From the NCBI RefSeq assembly GCF_029784135.1, contig NC_073745.1:42054420-42118419 (forward strand): a stretch of 64,000 bases of DNA, given 5' to 3'. This document shows, piece by piece, positions 22,334 through 34,200 of the stretch; position 1 is the first letter of the stretch; each line of letters opens with the position of its first letter. The DNA comes from Toxorhynchites rutilus septentrionalis (Eukaryota; Arthropoda; Insecta; Diptera; Culicidae). Made by a program: the position numbers and the translations under genes. The notes under the pieces are model-generated. The model was given only the letters and a program-made list of their open reading frames with translations, did no database searches and was not told the DNA's origin.

Positions 22334-23594
22334 TTAGGCTGTCAAAAAAGTCCTGCGGTATTTCCGCGAGGTGTCGTTGTAATCGCGTAGTTCTAGTTGT
22401 ATTCATTGTATCAAGTCATACTATAGCTTGTTGGAAAGGTATTTTATAGTCCTTGACAGTGTGCTATAATATAGTCCTTGACAGTGTTTTGTTTGGTCAA
22501 GGCGTTCGTGAGTTATAGTGTCGCAAATATGGAGCAAAATAAAGAGAAATTCCGACATATTTTACAGTACTACTATGACAAAGGCAAAAATGCATCTCAA
22601 GCTGCCAATAAAATTTGTGCAGTTTATGGACCCGATACAGTTTCCATTTCCACCGCACAACGATGGTTTCAACGTTTTCGTTCTGGTGTAGAGGTCGTCG
22701 AAAATGCGCCACGCTCCGGAAGGCCTGTCGTCGAAAATTGCGACAAAATCGCTGAATTAGCCGAGAAAGACCAGCATAGTAGCAGCCGTAGCATCGGCCA
22801 AGAGCTGGGGATAAGTCATCAAACCGTTATTAACCATTTGAAGAAGCTTGGATTCACAAAGAAGCTCGATGTATGGGTGCCACACACGTTGACGCAAAAA
22901 AACATCTTTGACCGTATCGACGCATGTGAATCGCTGCTGAATCGCAACAAAATCGACCCGTTTCTGAAGCGGATGGTGACTGGCGATGAAAAGTGGGTCA
23001 CTTACAACAACGTGAAGCGCAAACGCCCTCATTAACGGCCAGGAAGGTTCTGCTGTGTGTTTGGTGGGATTGTCAAGGAATAATCTATTATGAGCTGCTT
23101 CCCTATGGCCAAACGCTCAATTCCTGTACTGCTAACAACTGGACCGCTTGAAGGTAGCACTCATGAAGAAGAGGCCATCTTTGATAAACAGAGGCCGCAT
23201 TGTCTTCCATCAGGACAACGCCAGGCCACACACTTCTTTGGTGACGCACCAGAAGCACCGGGAGCTCGGATGGAATGTGCTTTTGCATCCGCCGTATAGT
23301 CCGGACCTTGCACCAAGTGACTACCACCTGTTTTTGTACATGGCGAACGAGCCAGATAGTCAGAAGTTAGCCACAAAAGAGGCCTGTGAAAATTGGCTAT
23401 CCGAGTTTTTTGCCAATAAAGAAGCGAGCTTCTATAACAGCTTCTATAACAGGAGTATTATGAAGTTGGCATCTCGTTGGGAACAAGTCATCGAACAAAA
23501 CGGCGAATATTTGACTTAAAACAGATGATTGTAACTAATTTTATGAACAAATGAAAATTCAAAAAAATACCGCAGGACTTTTTTGACAGCCTAA
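22334..23594 (+). mobile_element. mariner element copy 1 with TIRs and TA duplication
   Basis: A 1.26-kb mariner with near-perfect inverted ends TTAGGCTGTCAAAAAAGTCC, flanked by TA at 22332-22333 and 23595-23596. The internal gene is a D,D34D transposase with lesions. About 37 kb away, 59849-61128 is a highly similar sister copy. Confidence 0.92.
22529..23519 (+). pseudogene. mariner transposase, frameshifted by deletions
   Basis: From ATG 22529 the N-terminal paired-like HTH region is intact (YYYDKGKNASQAANKICAVY). TGDEKW carries the first catalytic Asp. After KRKR a 43-bp deletion relative to the sister copy shifts the frame to a stop at 23033-23035. A 4-bp deletion near 23125 and a 12-bp duplication near 23440 follow. 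The second and third catalytic aspartates (FHQDNARPH, YSPDLAPSDYH) are still readable in the downstream frame to 23519. Confidence 0.88.
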
Positions 23595-23596
23595 TA

Positions 23597-24930
23597 TTAT
23601 GAGGTTTCGAGAAACGAAAACGAAAAAAAAATATTTTTGGTAGAAATATTAATCACGCTTTTTTCTGTAAAGCATCCATATCCATGATGTTTTCTCGCTT
23701 TATTAGTTTACTTATAACATTATATTTTTCTCTGAGCGGTCCTTTCTGATGCAGTTGTTTTCAAAGGCGATTTTTCCCAGTTACGGGTGCATAAATTCAT
23801 TTTTGTTCACATAATACATTTGAATGCGCTTTGTTCTAGTTTATACTAAGCTAATGACTGTGTCCCACTTGTGATCAAATGTTTTTGAGATTTTCCCAAT
23901 GACTTTTCTGGGCCACAATTATTCTCGAACCTATGTATAGAATGAAAAAAAAACTCTTTGTGTTTTCTTTGCCCTTACACATTTTTTGCTCTCGCTCTGC
24001 CGGGGTGTTGTTGATACAAGCCCAAGACAAGCCCTTTCAGTCCGTGACAATTCCGATTGAATATTCTCCTAACCACATGACATTTTCACATTTCACATCT
24101 TAGAATTCGGGTTAGTAGTCACCTGGGAACCTGAGACGAGACCAGACAATACAGTTTGACTTTTTTTTAGACATAGTTTGAAATATAACTGGTCGATTCC
24201 CGTTGGTCAATGGTTGGTCAATCAAGCTATCAATCAATCTTCCAGACATCCAGACTAACCTTTGTCTTATCCAGACTTTTTTTTATTCGTCCAGATTTCT
24301 CCAGATTTATCGCAATAATATAACATTCACTCTTCTGACTGGCTTCAACTTTCGTAAAAGCAGTAGTCCCTTGCGAAGCAGAAAATTTGATGAGATTCAG
24401 GAGTTTCCGAGAATGAAGCTTCTGAGGATATTGTATCCATGCGCGAAAAGAGGGCTATTAATAGGAAATAGTTACTCAGAAAGTTCTTTTGTAGGTTTGA
24501 TGCATACGAATCTCCTTTAGTCTCGTGATAAATGTAGATTATGTAGAGTAGGTCAAAGTGGCATCAATCTATAACTATTCATAACTATAAATATTCATTC
24601 AACAATCAATTTTATCAGCTCTATTTGATATACCTGTCATATATCCTCAAACTGATGAATAAAACAAACAAGCTCTTTGAGGGTAAGTTTCAGATGCTGC
24701 AAGCTATACACTCCTACTTTTCACGACTTTTTCGAACGGTACTAGATGTTTTTAAGTAGTGTTTCAATGTATGATAAATGCAACATTTCATATGTATCAT
24801 GAATGTGAAATTATTAAAAATCACAATTAGAAAGGACAATTAAAAATAGATTTATTTTAAAGATATCCAGACAAATCCAGACTTATTATTCACCAGCATC
24901 CAGACTTTACTGAAAAATAATGGGATAATA
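23597..24930. other. Intergenic, nothing recognised
   Basis: AT-rich, with short direct repeats of CAGACTTTTTTTTAT-, TCCAGA- type around 24240-24310 and 24870-24910. No domain-bearing frame. Confidence 0.4.
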
Positions 24931-24939
24931 AATAGTTTT

Positions 24940-25250
24940 GACCGGTTCCGCGACATGCGGCCGAGCATTGTCGTGCCGCTAAATAACTTTATCGTGTTTT
25001 TGCTCGTATTGTGGCCGTTTTTTCTTCAGTGCACGGCTCAAACGCATCAATTGTCGTCGGTAGAGATCCCCCGTAATGGTTTCATTCATTTTAGCAGCTC
25101 ATAGCACACCACACCCAGCTGGTCCCACCAAATAGAAAGCATAACCTTCTGGAAGTGAATATTCCGAATATGTATCGTCAAAAAACGATATTTTGTCTTT
25201 TGTCTTGGGATCATTCACTTGCTTTTTTCAAACTTTTCCAAGCAGAAAAT
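24940..25250 (-). pseudogene. Old mariner transposase remnant
   Basis: The minus strand reads NETITGDLYRRQLMRLSRAL, then KKKRPQYEQKHDKVI and RHDNARPHVA, the centre of a mariner transposase with its second catalytic Asp. It belongs to a different mariner lineage from the 22334 copy. No inverted ends were recognised. Confidence 0.75.
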
Positions 25251-25723
25251 CCATAAGCATATAGAATTAATTCAACAACAAATCGCCTTTGATCTCAAAT
25301 TCTAGAGAACTTCAAGTGGTCTGAATACATTTTGTCTCTAGAAGACATTAGTTCATTTGCGCTCGAGAGTTCGAATGATTGTGACATTGTATTTCTATTA
25401 TTCTGGGTCTATACTATACAATTACTATATTCACTCAATCAACGGTTTATCAAGCCAATTATCATTTCTAAATTCAAAAAGTTTAGTATGCAGTTGCGCA
25501 ATATATTCTTTGTTCACATTTATTGGATCAAACTTCAAAGCCTCAAGGTAAGTTTAATGTAATGGGCTATCAAACTTTGTTCAAAGGTAAGTTATGAATT
25601 TTAGTTTCCTCCGATATGATGGGGAAGACACTTGAAGACATTTTTTCGTACCATGTGAAGACATTTGAAAAAATCACCTGGTACCCATTGCACCATATGT
25701 GCAAAATTTGAAAAAGTTGTAAT

Positions 25724-25775
25724 GGGTTGTATCTAGGACACGACCGCAGTTTTCGACGTAAAACTACGAAATTGT
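25724..25775 (+). repeat. Short dispersed repeat end (GGGTTGT...ACACGACCGCA)
   Basis: GGGTTGTATCTAGGACACGACCGCAG followed by a GACGTA block matches 61417-61468, which has the same order with few changes. Both resemble the termini at 53139 and 54122. Probably a MITE end. Confidence 0.45.
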
Positions 25776-26339
25776 ATTATTCAATCCACTTGTTTGTCAC
25801 TTCGGATATTATTTCAGAATGCATCGAAATTTTTGTAATATCTTTTTAGCTATTTAATTTTTTATTACTTAAGTAGACTCGAAAGAGTCGAGTAGTGTCG
25901 AAACCTATCAGCACTTCTCGTTCATTTGGTTCAACTCGCATCAGAGTTTCTCCTTCCCACTCAGATATCGATCACAAACTATAAACCCTTTTGCTCCTAT
26001 ATTCCGCTTGAGATGTAATCGAACCCCACAACATGCAACAGTTAGGATACCCTACTGGAATTTGAAAGCATACTTTCATGAAATATATGCTTATCTAAAA
26101 TTAGATATATATCTATATGTATATCTATATTCAAAAATTCTGGATACTCTTCCATATCCGCACTAGCACAAAAAATTCTCGTATGCTGCTCTTCTTTGTC
26201 GTAGCAGACCTCGATACAGAGGGCTTCCCCTCCTTGTATCGAGCTGTTTGTGTATGTGTGTGAAATCAGCATTAGGCATGAATGATATCCGCTGATGTGT
26301 TATGCTAGCTCACTCGCATCTGTGTTTCCATTCTATTCT

Positions 26340-26580
26340 ATTTATGGTTTCCGCCTCTAGCCCTGAGAAGGGCCCCTTGTGGAAAGAAACTCTATTCCAT
26401 ACTCCTCCTTCAGCCGACAAGAAAACAATTCTCTCCCGCTCGACGCTCTGCAGTAACCATGTTGCTTCGATGACCACCAAACGAGAAGTGAACTGGCTTC
26501 ATTCCATTCCATTCTTTGTTTTTGAGAGGCTTTAAACTTTGCAGTTCATTCACCTCTAGCCCTGAGAAGAGCCATTGAAC
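26340..26580 (+). repeat. Hairpin repeat family, two copies
   Basis: Two copies of GCCTCTAGCCCTGAGAAGGG-type sequence: hairpins at 26359-26374 and 26558-26573. The second is preceded by GAGGCTTTAAACTTTGCAGTTCATTC. Other copies are near 53969, 59494, 40469 (reverse) and 62594 (reverse). Read on the minus strand the hairpin is GGCCCTTCTCAGGGCT. Confidence 0.55.
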
Positions 26581-27199
26581 ACCAGCCTTGAAGAGGCTGG
26601 CGAAAATGGTGTGGCTTCAAATCGTGGATGGCTTATTTAAACCAAATATGTAGAAAACGGGCAGAAACGAATGTATCAGCAGCTCTGTTCGGAAATGCAC
26701 ACAAATCGGCAGAACAAATGTATGGGAAAATGAGAATACTTCCAGTTTTCATTAATTTAAACTGTTTAGGCATTAGTGGATTGTACTGTATAGTGTATCA
26801 AACGAATCTTTGAGAATTCCATTCCACACCGATTCCATTGGTGTGCAAAGTATCAGAATTTATCCGCTGTGAAAATAGTTATTAACATTAATTTTATTTC
26901 ACAAAAACGTGACCTGTTTTCTGATTTGGCACCCTTCCTGAAAGACGTACTTCTACTTCAAAAAATCGGAGAGGACCGCGTCAAAATTGGCCCTTTTTCG
27001 GCTGATTTGGCGTGGAACTGCTCATTATGTTTTCTTCATCAATATCGAGCGTATGTCAACTGTATTCATGCTCTCAAACGTCATTATATTGATGACGTTA
27101 TTGATCGTGTAAGGTCCGCTTTTCACGTGGTATGTGATGGCTTCAGTTTTAATCGGGTAAACAGCACCCACCGAACTGTCACTTAGCAAAACAGAAAGA

Positions 27200-27732
27200 G
27201 AGCCCGCACGACACCAAAAAGAAGAACCAAAAAGCAGTCATCTTGAAAAGTACGATTTGTTAGTTGTGAAGTGCGCTCGCGAAAATTGATATTTGAGGGT
27301 GTAATTGTGCTCTGAAACTGCAAATTATAGCCGAAATTTGTGCCCAACAGCGGGCTCTACAAACCGCCCTAGGAATGGTGCTTTCGAGCAGCAGTGAAAC
27401 GCTGCATTTGCCAGTGTTTTAAAACTGCAAAATATCAATCGCCTCCCTTTTTTACTGTTCGTTATTCGTTCCGTCACAATCGTCATCGTCAAATCATCAA
27501 CGCATTGTCATCGGGGCGACAGTCATCATCGTAGTAAGCAGGAAAACAAGATCCCGTTTTTTCTTCAAACTGTTGTTTGTGACTACATTTGGAGTGGTGG
27601 CTGATATAAACCATTTGAACCGGAAGTAGTGCCACAAGAAAGCGAGCCGCAGAAGAAGAGCGCCGAGGGCCGAACTAGAAAGGCTTCCTCGCTCTTTTTT
27701 ACGGCCCAGGTTCGCAGCAAAAGTTACAAAGG
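27200..27732 (+). other. dbo: dbo 5' UTR exon (start approximate)
   Basis: A GTGAGT donor at 27733 (after AGTTACAAAG) and a pyrimidine-rich acceptor ending GCAG at 28169 define a non-coding 5' exon upstream of the diablo start codon. The transcription start was not located. The stretch 27180-27300 changes from AT-rich to more mixed sequence and is my guess for the promoter region. Confidence 0.5.
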
Positions 27733-28223
27733 TGAGTACGATGTTTGCCATAATAATCGAAGAGGGGTGGCATGAAAAGAGGAGCCAAATATGCGTTGGC
27801 CCCGAAAAACAAAACTGTTTGGGAAGCAGAATGTTTCGTTTTTATTTGTTTTTCTGTGAGATGGCGGCAACGGCAGATGAGATGGAGTACCCTCGTTTTG
27901 GTCAAGGTCTGACGCTTATAGATGTGCTATTTTACGAGCGCGCTTCGTTTCGTGGTTGATCGGTGTGTGAAAAAAGACGAGTGATTGATGAAATTGAGCA
28001 TATGCGGAGGAGGTTGTTGCCCTAGGTGATCTTGACGGGCACAGAATCGAAGAAGTGCGATTGTTCTGCACTTTGTGTTATCATTGAAAGTGTTTGTGTG
28101 TGTGTTTGCTTGTACATATGAGTGTAATCTTTTTCCTCATTCTTACGGTTGTTTTTATTTCATTCGCAGATAGATACCGTGTGGGGTTGGGCCTCTGCCC
28201 CGCTGCGCCTAGCGGCTAACAGA

Positions 28224-28267
28224 ATGGGCGACGTAATCATATCGGATCGCCCTCCTTCTCCGGCGAG
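28224..28267 (+). CDS. dbo: dbo coding exon 1
   Basis: ATG in an AGAATGGG context, encoding [14 protein letters not shown] plus the first two bases of an arginine codon. The donor GTAATT starts at 28268. The 62-bp intron ends with TTTTCAG at 28329. This short start is not visible as a long ORF but is required for the full-length diablo N-terminus. Confidence 0.92.
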
Positions 28268-31200
28268 GTAATTTGTATCTCATCCAAAACTTGTTCCCAA
28301 ACGATAAAAGTTCGCTATTCTATTTTCAGATTATCGCACACCTCGGAGAAGCATCCCCGTGTCACACTAACTGAGCTAAATGTTCTTCGTCGACACCGGG
28401 AACTCTGCGATGTGGTCATCAATGTTAGTGGTCGTAAAATTTTCGCCCACCGAGTGATCCTGTCGGCCTGCAGCCCTTACTTCCGGGCAATGTTCACCGG
28501 CGAGTTAGAGGAGTCCCGTCAAACCGAGGTCACCATCCGGGATATCGATGAGAACGCAATGGAACTGCTGATTGATTTTTGCTACACCTCGCATATCGTG
28601 GTGGAAGAATCGAACGTACAAACGCTCCTTCCGGCGGCGTGTTTGCTACAGCTAGCCGAGATACAGGATATTTGCTGTGAGTTTTTGAAGCGGCAGTTGG
28701 ATCCGACCAATTGCCTGGGAATTCGAGCGTTCGCCGATACGCACTCGTGTCGGGAATTGCTTCGCATTGCGGACAAGTTTACCCAGCATAACTTCCAGGA
28801 GGTAATGGAGAGCGAGGAGTTTTTGCTGCTACCCGTCGGCCAACTTGTGGACATTATCTGTAGCGATGAGTTGAACGTCCGTTCGGAGGAACAAGTCTTC
28901 AATGCGGTTATGGCGTGGTTGAAATATAACGTTGCCGAACGTCGCCAGCATCTGGCCCAGGTGCTGCAACACGTGCGAATGCCTTTATTGAGTCCCAAAT
29001 TTTTGGTTGGAACGGTTGGGTCCGATTTGTTGGTACGCTCCGATGAAGCATGTCGAGATTTGGTGGATGAGGCGAAAAATTATCTATTGCTTCCACAAGA
29101 AAGGCCGCTGATGCAAGGTCCACGAACGCGCCCCAGGAAACCCACCCGACGAGGAGAGGTTCTCTTCGCTGTGGGTGGATGGTGCTCGGGAGATGCTATA
29201 GCTTCGGTCGAGAGATTCGATCCGGAAACTGCCGACTGGAAGATGGTTGCTCCGATGAGCAAGCGGCGATGTGGTGTGGGGGTAGCGGTATTAAATGATC
29301 TTCTGTATGCCGTCGGAGGTCACGATGGGCAGAGTTATTTGAACAGTATCGAACGGTACGATCCACAAACTAACCAATGGAGCTGTGATGTTGCTCCGAC
29401 GACCAGTTGCAGAACCAGTGTCGGGGTGGCCGTGCTTGATGGGTTTCTGTACGCGGTCGGCGGCCAGGATGGTGTCCAGTGTTTGAATCACGTCGAGCGT
29501 TACGACCCGAAGGAGAACAAGTGGTCGAAGGTGGCTCCGATGACGACGCGCCGTTTGGGAGTGGCCGTTGCGGTACTAGGAGGGTACCTGTATGCCATCG
29601 GTGGTTCCGATGGGCAGTGCCCACTAAATACCGTGGAAAGATACGACCCTCGGCAGAACAAGTGGTGTGCTGTTAGTCCAATGTCGACACGGCGAAAGCA
29701 TTTGGGTTGCGCGGTGTTCAACAATTTCATCTACGCTGTCGGTGGACGCGACGACTGTATGGAACTGTCGTCCGCAGAGCGGTACAATCCGCACACGAAC
29801 TCGTGGAGCCCGATCGTGGCCATGACTTCCAGGAGGAGTGGGGTAAGTCTATTATATATATAACAATCTCGTGTCACGTTGTTTGTGGTCGAGCTCCTCT
29901 GCACTAAAAACTTGGTAGGAAAAAAGGGTAATCAATGTACGATACCGCTAGGATACGCAATATTTGCGAATGTTCCCAAATTCAATTAAATTTTTAATTC
30001 ATCTCTAATAGCATCGAACCGAAAGCGAATAGGATAGAAATTCCGGGAGGAACCAAAGCTGAGCAGCGCGCTCGTTGCACCAGAGCATATGACAATGGTT
30101 GCTTCCTCTGGGAAAGAGAATTTGATGCTCTACTCGTTATTCCGGGTGTCCCCACAACTTTTCCCCCACCCCGTACCATTGTAGCTTAAGCAACAGGGAG
30201 TCCGTAAGTTCGTTCTGTGTTGTCGCATTGATGTGTGAACATTGCCGGAAGCGAAAGTTTGGTTCCGGAGGGATCCAAAACATGCTTTGGACGATGCCTG
30301 GATGTGGGGATTATTTGTGACGAAAATTATATCTTCCAATCCATCAATGACCAAAACATCGAGTCAATTTAATGGAACTTAATTTTGGAGAATATTTCCG
30401 CAATTCAATATGTGAAAATAAATTACATCTTCGAAGCACCGAGTACTCAAAGAATTGGAAAGCATCACTCCACCCACCTTCCGGAGAGGTAAAACATTTA
30501 CGAAGAGATTGGCGAGATTCGTTCAGCTGGAAAATGTGGAATTCATATTTGCTCAGGCAAAAATTTCCAATAATATTTTTTTTCCAAATGAAATTTAAAT
30601 TCAGAACAAAAATTCTCAATTTGGCTCAAACCATAAAACTAACTCCTAATTTTAACCTCCATCCTCTATTTTTAATCGCGATTGGAGTATATTCAAAAAT
30701 TTTACCGGTTCGTCTCTCAAACAGAACGAATTTATTTACATTGTTAAATGACAGGTGGCGCCACATGCGCTTCATCGACTCTCATTCACACAGGCGCAAG
30801 CGGGGTTGCCACATATACAGAATATTCTGTATTTTGCTGATTTTTCCCAAAATTTGAGATACAGAATCTGTATATACAGAATTACAGATTTTCAGCAAAG
30901 ATACAGAATTTACTGATTTAAAAAAAAAAACAATTTTAAATCTTAAATTTATTACAGTGCATTTTTATCTACCTTCTTACTAGTAAACTTTGTTTTTTTT
31001 TCGTCGAGTCATGAAGATATTTATAAAAAGGTTTAATCATATGCCATTTTTTCATATGCTAGAATGAGAAGGTAGAACATGAAGCAGGGTGTCGACTACC
31101 TTGAAAATCAGGGAATGTCAGGGAATTAAAATAATGTCAGGGAAAATCAGGGAATATCATGGAATTTCGACATCAATCTGGAAAAAATTAAATTCCGTCA

Positions 31201-34200
31201 TTTAGAATTTTTGTTATTGCAATAATTAGAAAATTTTGATAACACCAAAAGCTGAGAAGGTATAGCTTCTTCTTCTCAAATGGCTCTAACGTTCCTAGAG
31301 GAACTTCGCCGTTTCATTGTAATATTACACTTGCGTCATTTTTATTAGTACTTAGTTGAGATTTCTATGCCGAATAACACGTCTTGAATGTATTCTGAGT
31401 GGCAAGCTCTAGGAATACGCGTGACCTTCATGATGATGTTAGACTTTGCCACGAATTCTAAATCTGAGAATTCTGAGCTCGATGAAACTTCGTAAGCTAT
31501 ATTTTGTCGTTGGTTTCGACGAGTCTTTGAACAAGACTACAAAGAGGCTGCAGTTGCATCTGAATATCAGATTTTGGGATGCAGAATATATGGAGGTGGT
31601 AAATCGTTACATGACGTCAATGTTCTTGGAACGTTCTCAAGCATCAGAGATTGACTTGCAGCTTTTAAAGAAGGTCTGGGAATAACATATTTGAACAAAC
31701 CTACCAACGTGAATTGGTCATATTACACGAGTTGCAACTGGACTTTTACAAAGGAGAAGAAAAACTACTGAATTTGGGTAGCTCCGGATTCATCAATAGA
31801 TTGATGGATTGAAAAAACTCGCCAAAATTTACGACAGACAAATCTTGAAAATTCGTCTGGGATGCGGAGCTTTGGTTTTAAAGCTTTCGAAGCATTGATA
31901 TATCCTTGATCTTGCCGTCATTGATTTCGATTAAAAAAAAATAGCTGGAAAACGATTCGAGAAACTTTTGACTGTTGATTCTAGATTCTAGTTAATATTT
32001 GACGGATTTTGGACGTATCAGTGGAGCTCCAGCAGACTTAGCACTAAAACAATATTGATAGCAAGAACAGCAACAAGTTTGATCCGGAAAATAAACGACT
32101 GGAGGATTTTTGAAAATGATAGTTTTACGGAACTTTTTAACCAAAATGGTCTTCTGTCTCTCGTGTGGAAACTTCAACGTTGAGAGAGCTTTTCCATTAA
32201 TACCGAATGTTTTAAGAAAACATTTGTGAGGAAAAGTTGATGCTATGCGATAAGTTTACGATGGTATGTTTCACTTTGGAACGATAGCCTCAATAAAAAT
32301 GTTGAGCTAGTTAAACCAACGAGTTCAAAATTCCCTTTTTTTCAATAAAAATGTTGAGCTAGTTAAACCAACGGGAAAATTCATTCCCTTTGTCTAGAAG
32401 AAGGAAAGTTGAAAGAAATAAAAAAAAATGGAAAATGTACAGAAACCTGAAAGATTGCAAGGAAAAGAGTTTCGTTAAAAGCGCAACAGTTTCGTGAAAT
32501 TGATCCGAATCAAAATGAAAATGACTTACTCTCTACTAATGTTTAAGGCTCTTTCATAAGAACTTTGAACTGTATTAATAAATCTATTTTTTTATCTTTT
32601 ATGACACTTCTCTGTCGTCGTTTAACTTATTCAAAGATTACAAACAATTTTTTCATTGGAAGATATCGACAGACGTTCTTAAATTTCATTGTTTAAGCTA
32701 ACTAAATATCTTAGGAACTATAGCTAAAGTATTAGTAGAGAATTTGATTACTAGTCTACATCTGGAATTTTTCTGAAAAATTACTGGAAATTCAGAGTAT
32801 ATCAGGGAATTTTTCTTCAAGATTTGAGTCGACACTCTGTGAAGTCAAAGCTCATCAAAACCATTTATAAACATCATACAATTTAGAGGATTATAAGAAA
32901 ACCTTCTTTATGATTTATTTTGTTGTATTGATACGACTTTTACAACAAATGGTCGGTGTTGAGTCAGATCGGATCATGCGATATTTTTTTATAATTTCGA
33001 GAAAAACGAACTTGAAGTTTGGTGATTTAATGGGTTTTTGTTGAGCATTCAAAACAATTTCGATACGTTATTCCTGCTACACGCGCGATTTTTCAATTCT
33101 CATTAATGTGGTATGTAGCTTACGAAATACTTAACCTAATGCAATCAATTACTTAAAACTCTCAATTTTGCGACTTGGTCCAGTCTGACTTAACATCGAC
33201 ACAGATTTCTATAGAGATACGCAGTTTTTTTCAGAAAGTTTAAAAGAATTAAATGTGGCAACCCTGTGCGCAAGTAATCTAAAATTTTTGAAAGTATTAT
33301 AGATTTGCTGAAAAACATTGTGGATGACGATGTTTTAGGAATTTTCGCGTTTGTGTTTCTATTAGTTGTTTTGCCAATTGTGTAGTGATTGTAACGTTTC
33401 CCCGTCATGGACAATGGCGACATCAGGCGGATAGATTGAGAAGTGTTCTGAGAATGCTTGTCTATAGAGTGGAGTTTGGAATTGTGAATGTTTAGAATTG
33501 AAATTCATAAGCCTGACGCGGGAAAACTTGGAGATAGCTATATCGAGTTCCTATACCTCGCAAAAGCAATTGGACCTTCTGGAAGTTGAGTCTCACAAGG
33601 GAACCGAACTTTTCTTTAGATCACCTGATTCTGCCTGTGAAATTAAGCTAGCGGTGTTCCGATTTCCGGTCTACACCTAATCAGTCCATTATGTAACTCA
33701 TATCTTTGTACACCCGTGTCATAGTATTACTCGCGTTTAGTTGATTCTTGTGAAGGATCTTTCATTGACCTAACGTTTGCATTAAAAAATGGACAAAAAT
33801 TGCCGATTTTTCATGGATTTACCTTCACATGGACTTACGAAACTACCCATGCAGCATCAATTATAGTAACCCATGAATCAGCAGAAAAAATTGATAGCTT
33901 TATCAGTCGAACTCTAACCGTGATGGCGAAAACAGTGAAGCTACTCCGTTCAGAAATGTGCGCGTTCAAAGAACGATACCCCGCCGCGTCGAGAACGGAC
34001 ATCGTGCAGTACTCTGTGGACGCCGGATACGTCCGTTCCGGCATCTACAACATCTTGGCACTATTGGACAACAATCAGAGCATCGAAAGAAAGCCCGGTT
34101 CCAGACGGCCGATGACCCTGAGCGACAAGAAGCACCAAAGGATGCTGAAGAGGAAGATCGAGGGAAAAGTGGCAACATCGCAGCGTGCGCTTGGCCGGGA

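Larger units (their letters stand above)
30801..33266. mobile_element. hAT-like DNA element with 14-bp TIRs and 8-bp TSD, interrupted
   Basis: Ends are CGGGGTTGCCACAT at 30801 and ATGTGGCAACCCTG at 33266, one mismatch when inverted. They are flanked by GGCGCAAG (30793-30800) and TGCGCAAG (33267-33274), 7 of 8 identical. The ends and 8-bp duplication are typical of hAT elements. Without the inserted 31085-32839 element it is only about 0.7 kb and non-autonomous. It lies in the third dbo intron. Confidence 0.78.

Noticed and set aside
29291..29730. Minus-strand and alternative plus-strand frames inside dbo
   Set aside because: Overlap the conserved Kelch coding frame and show no domain.
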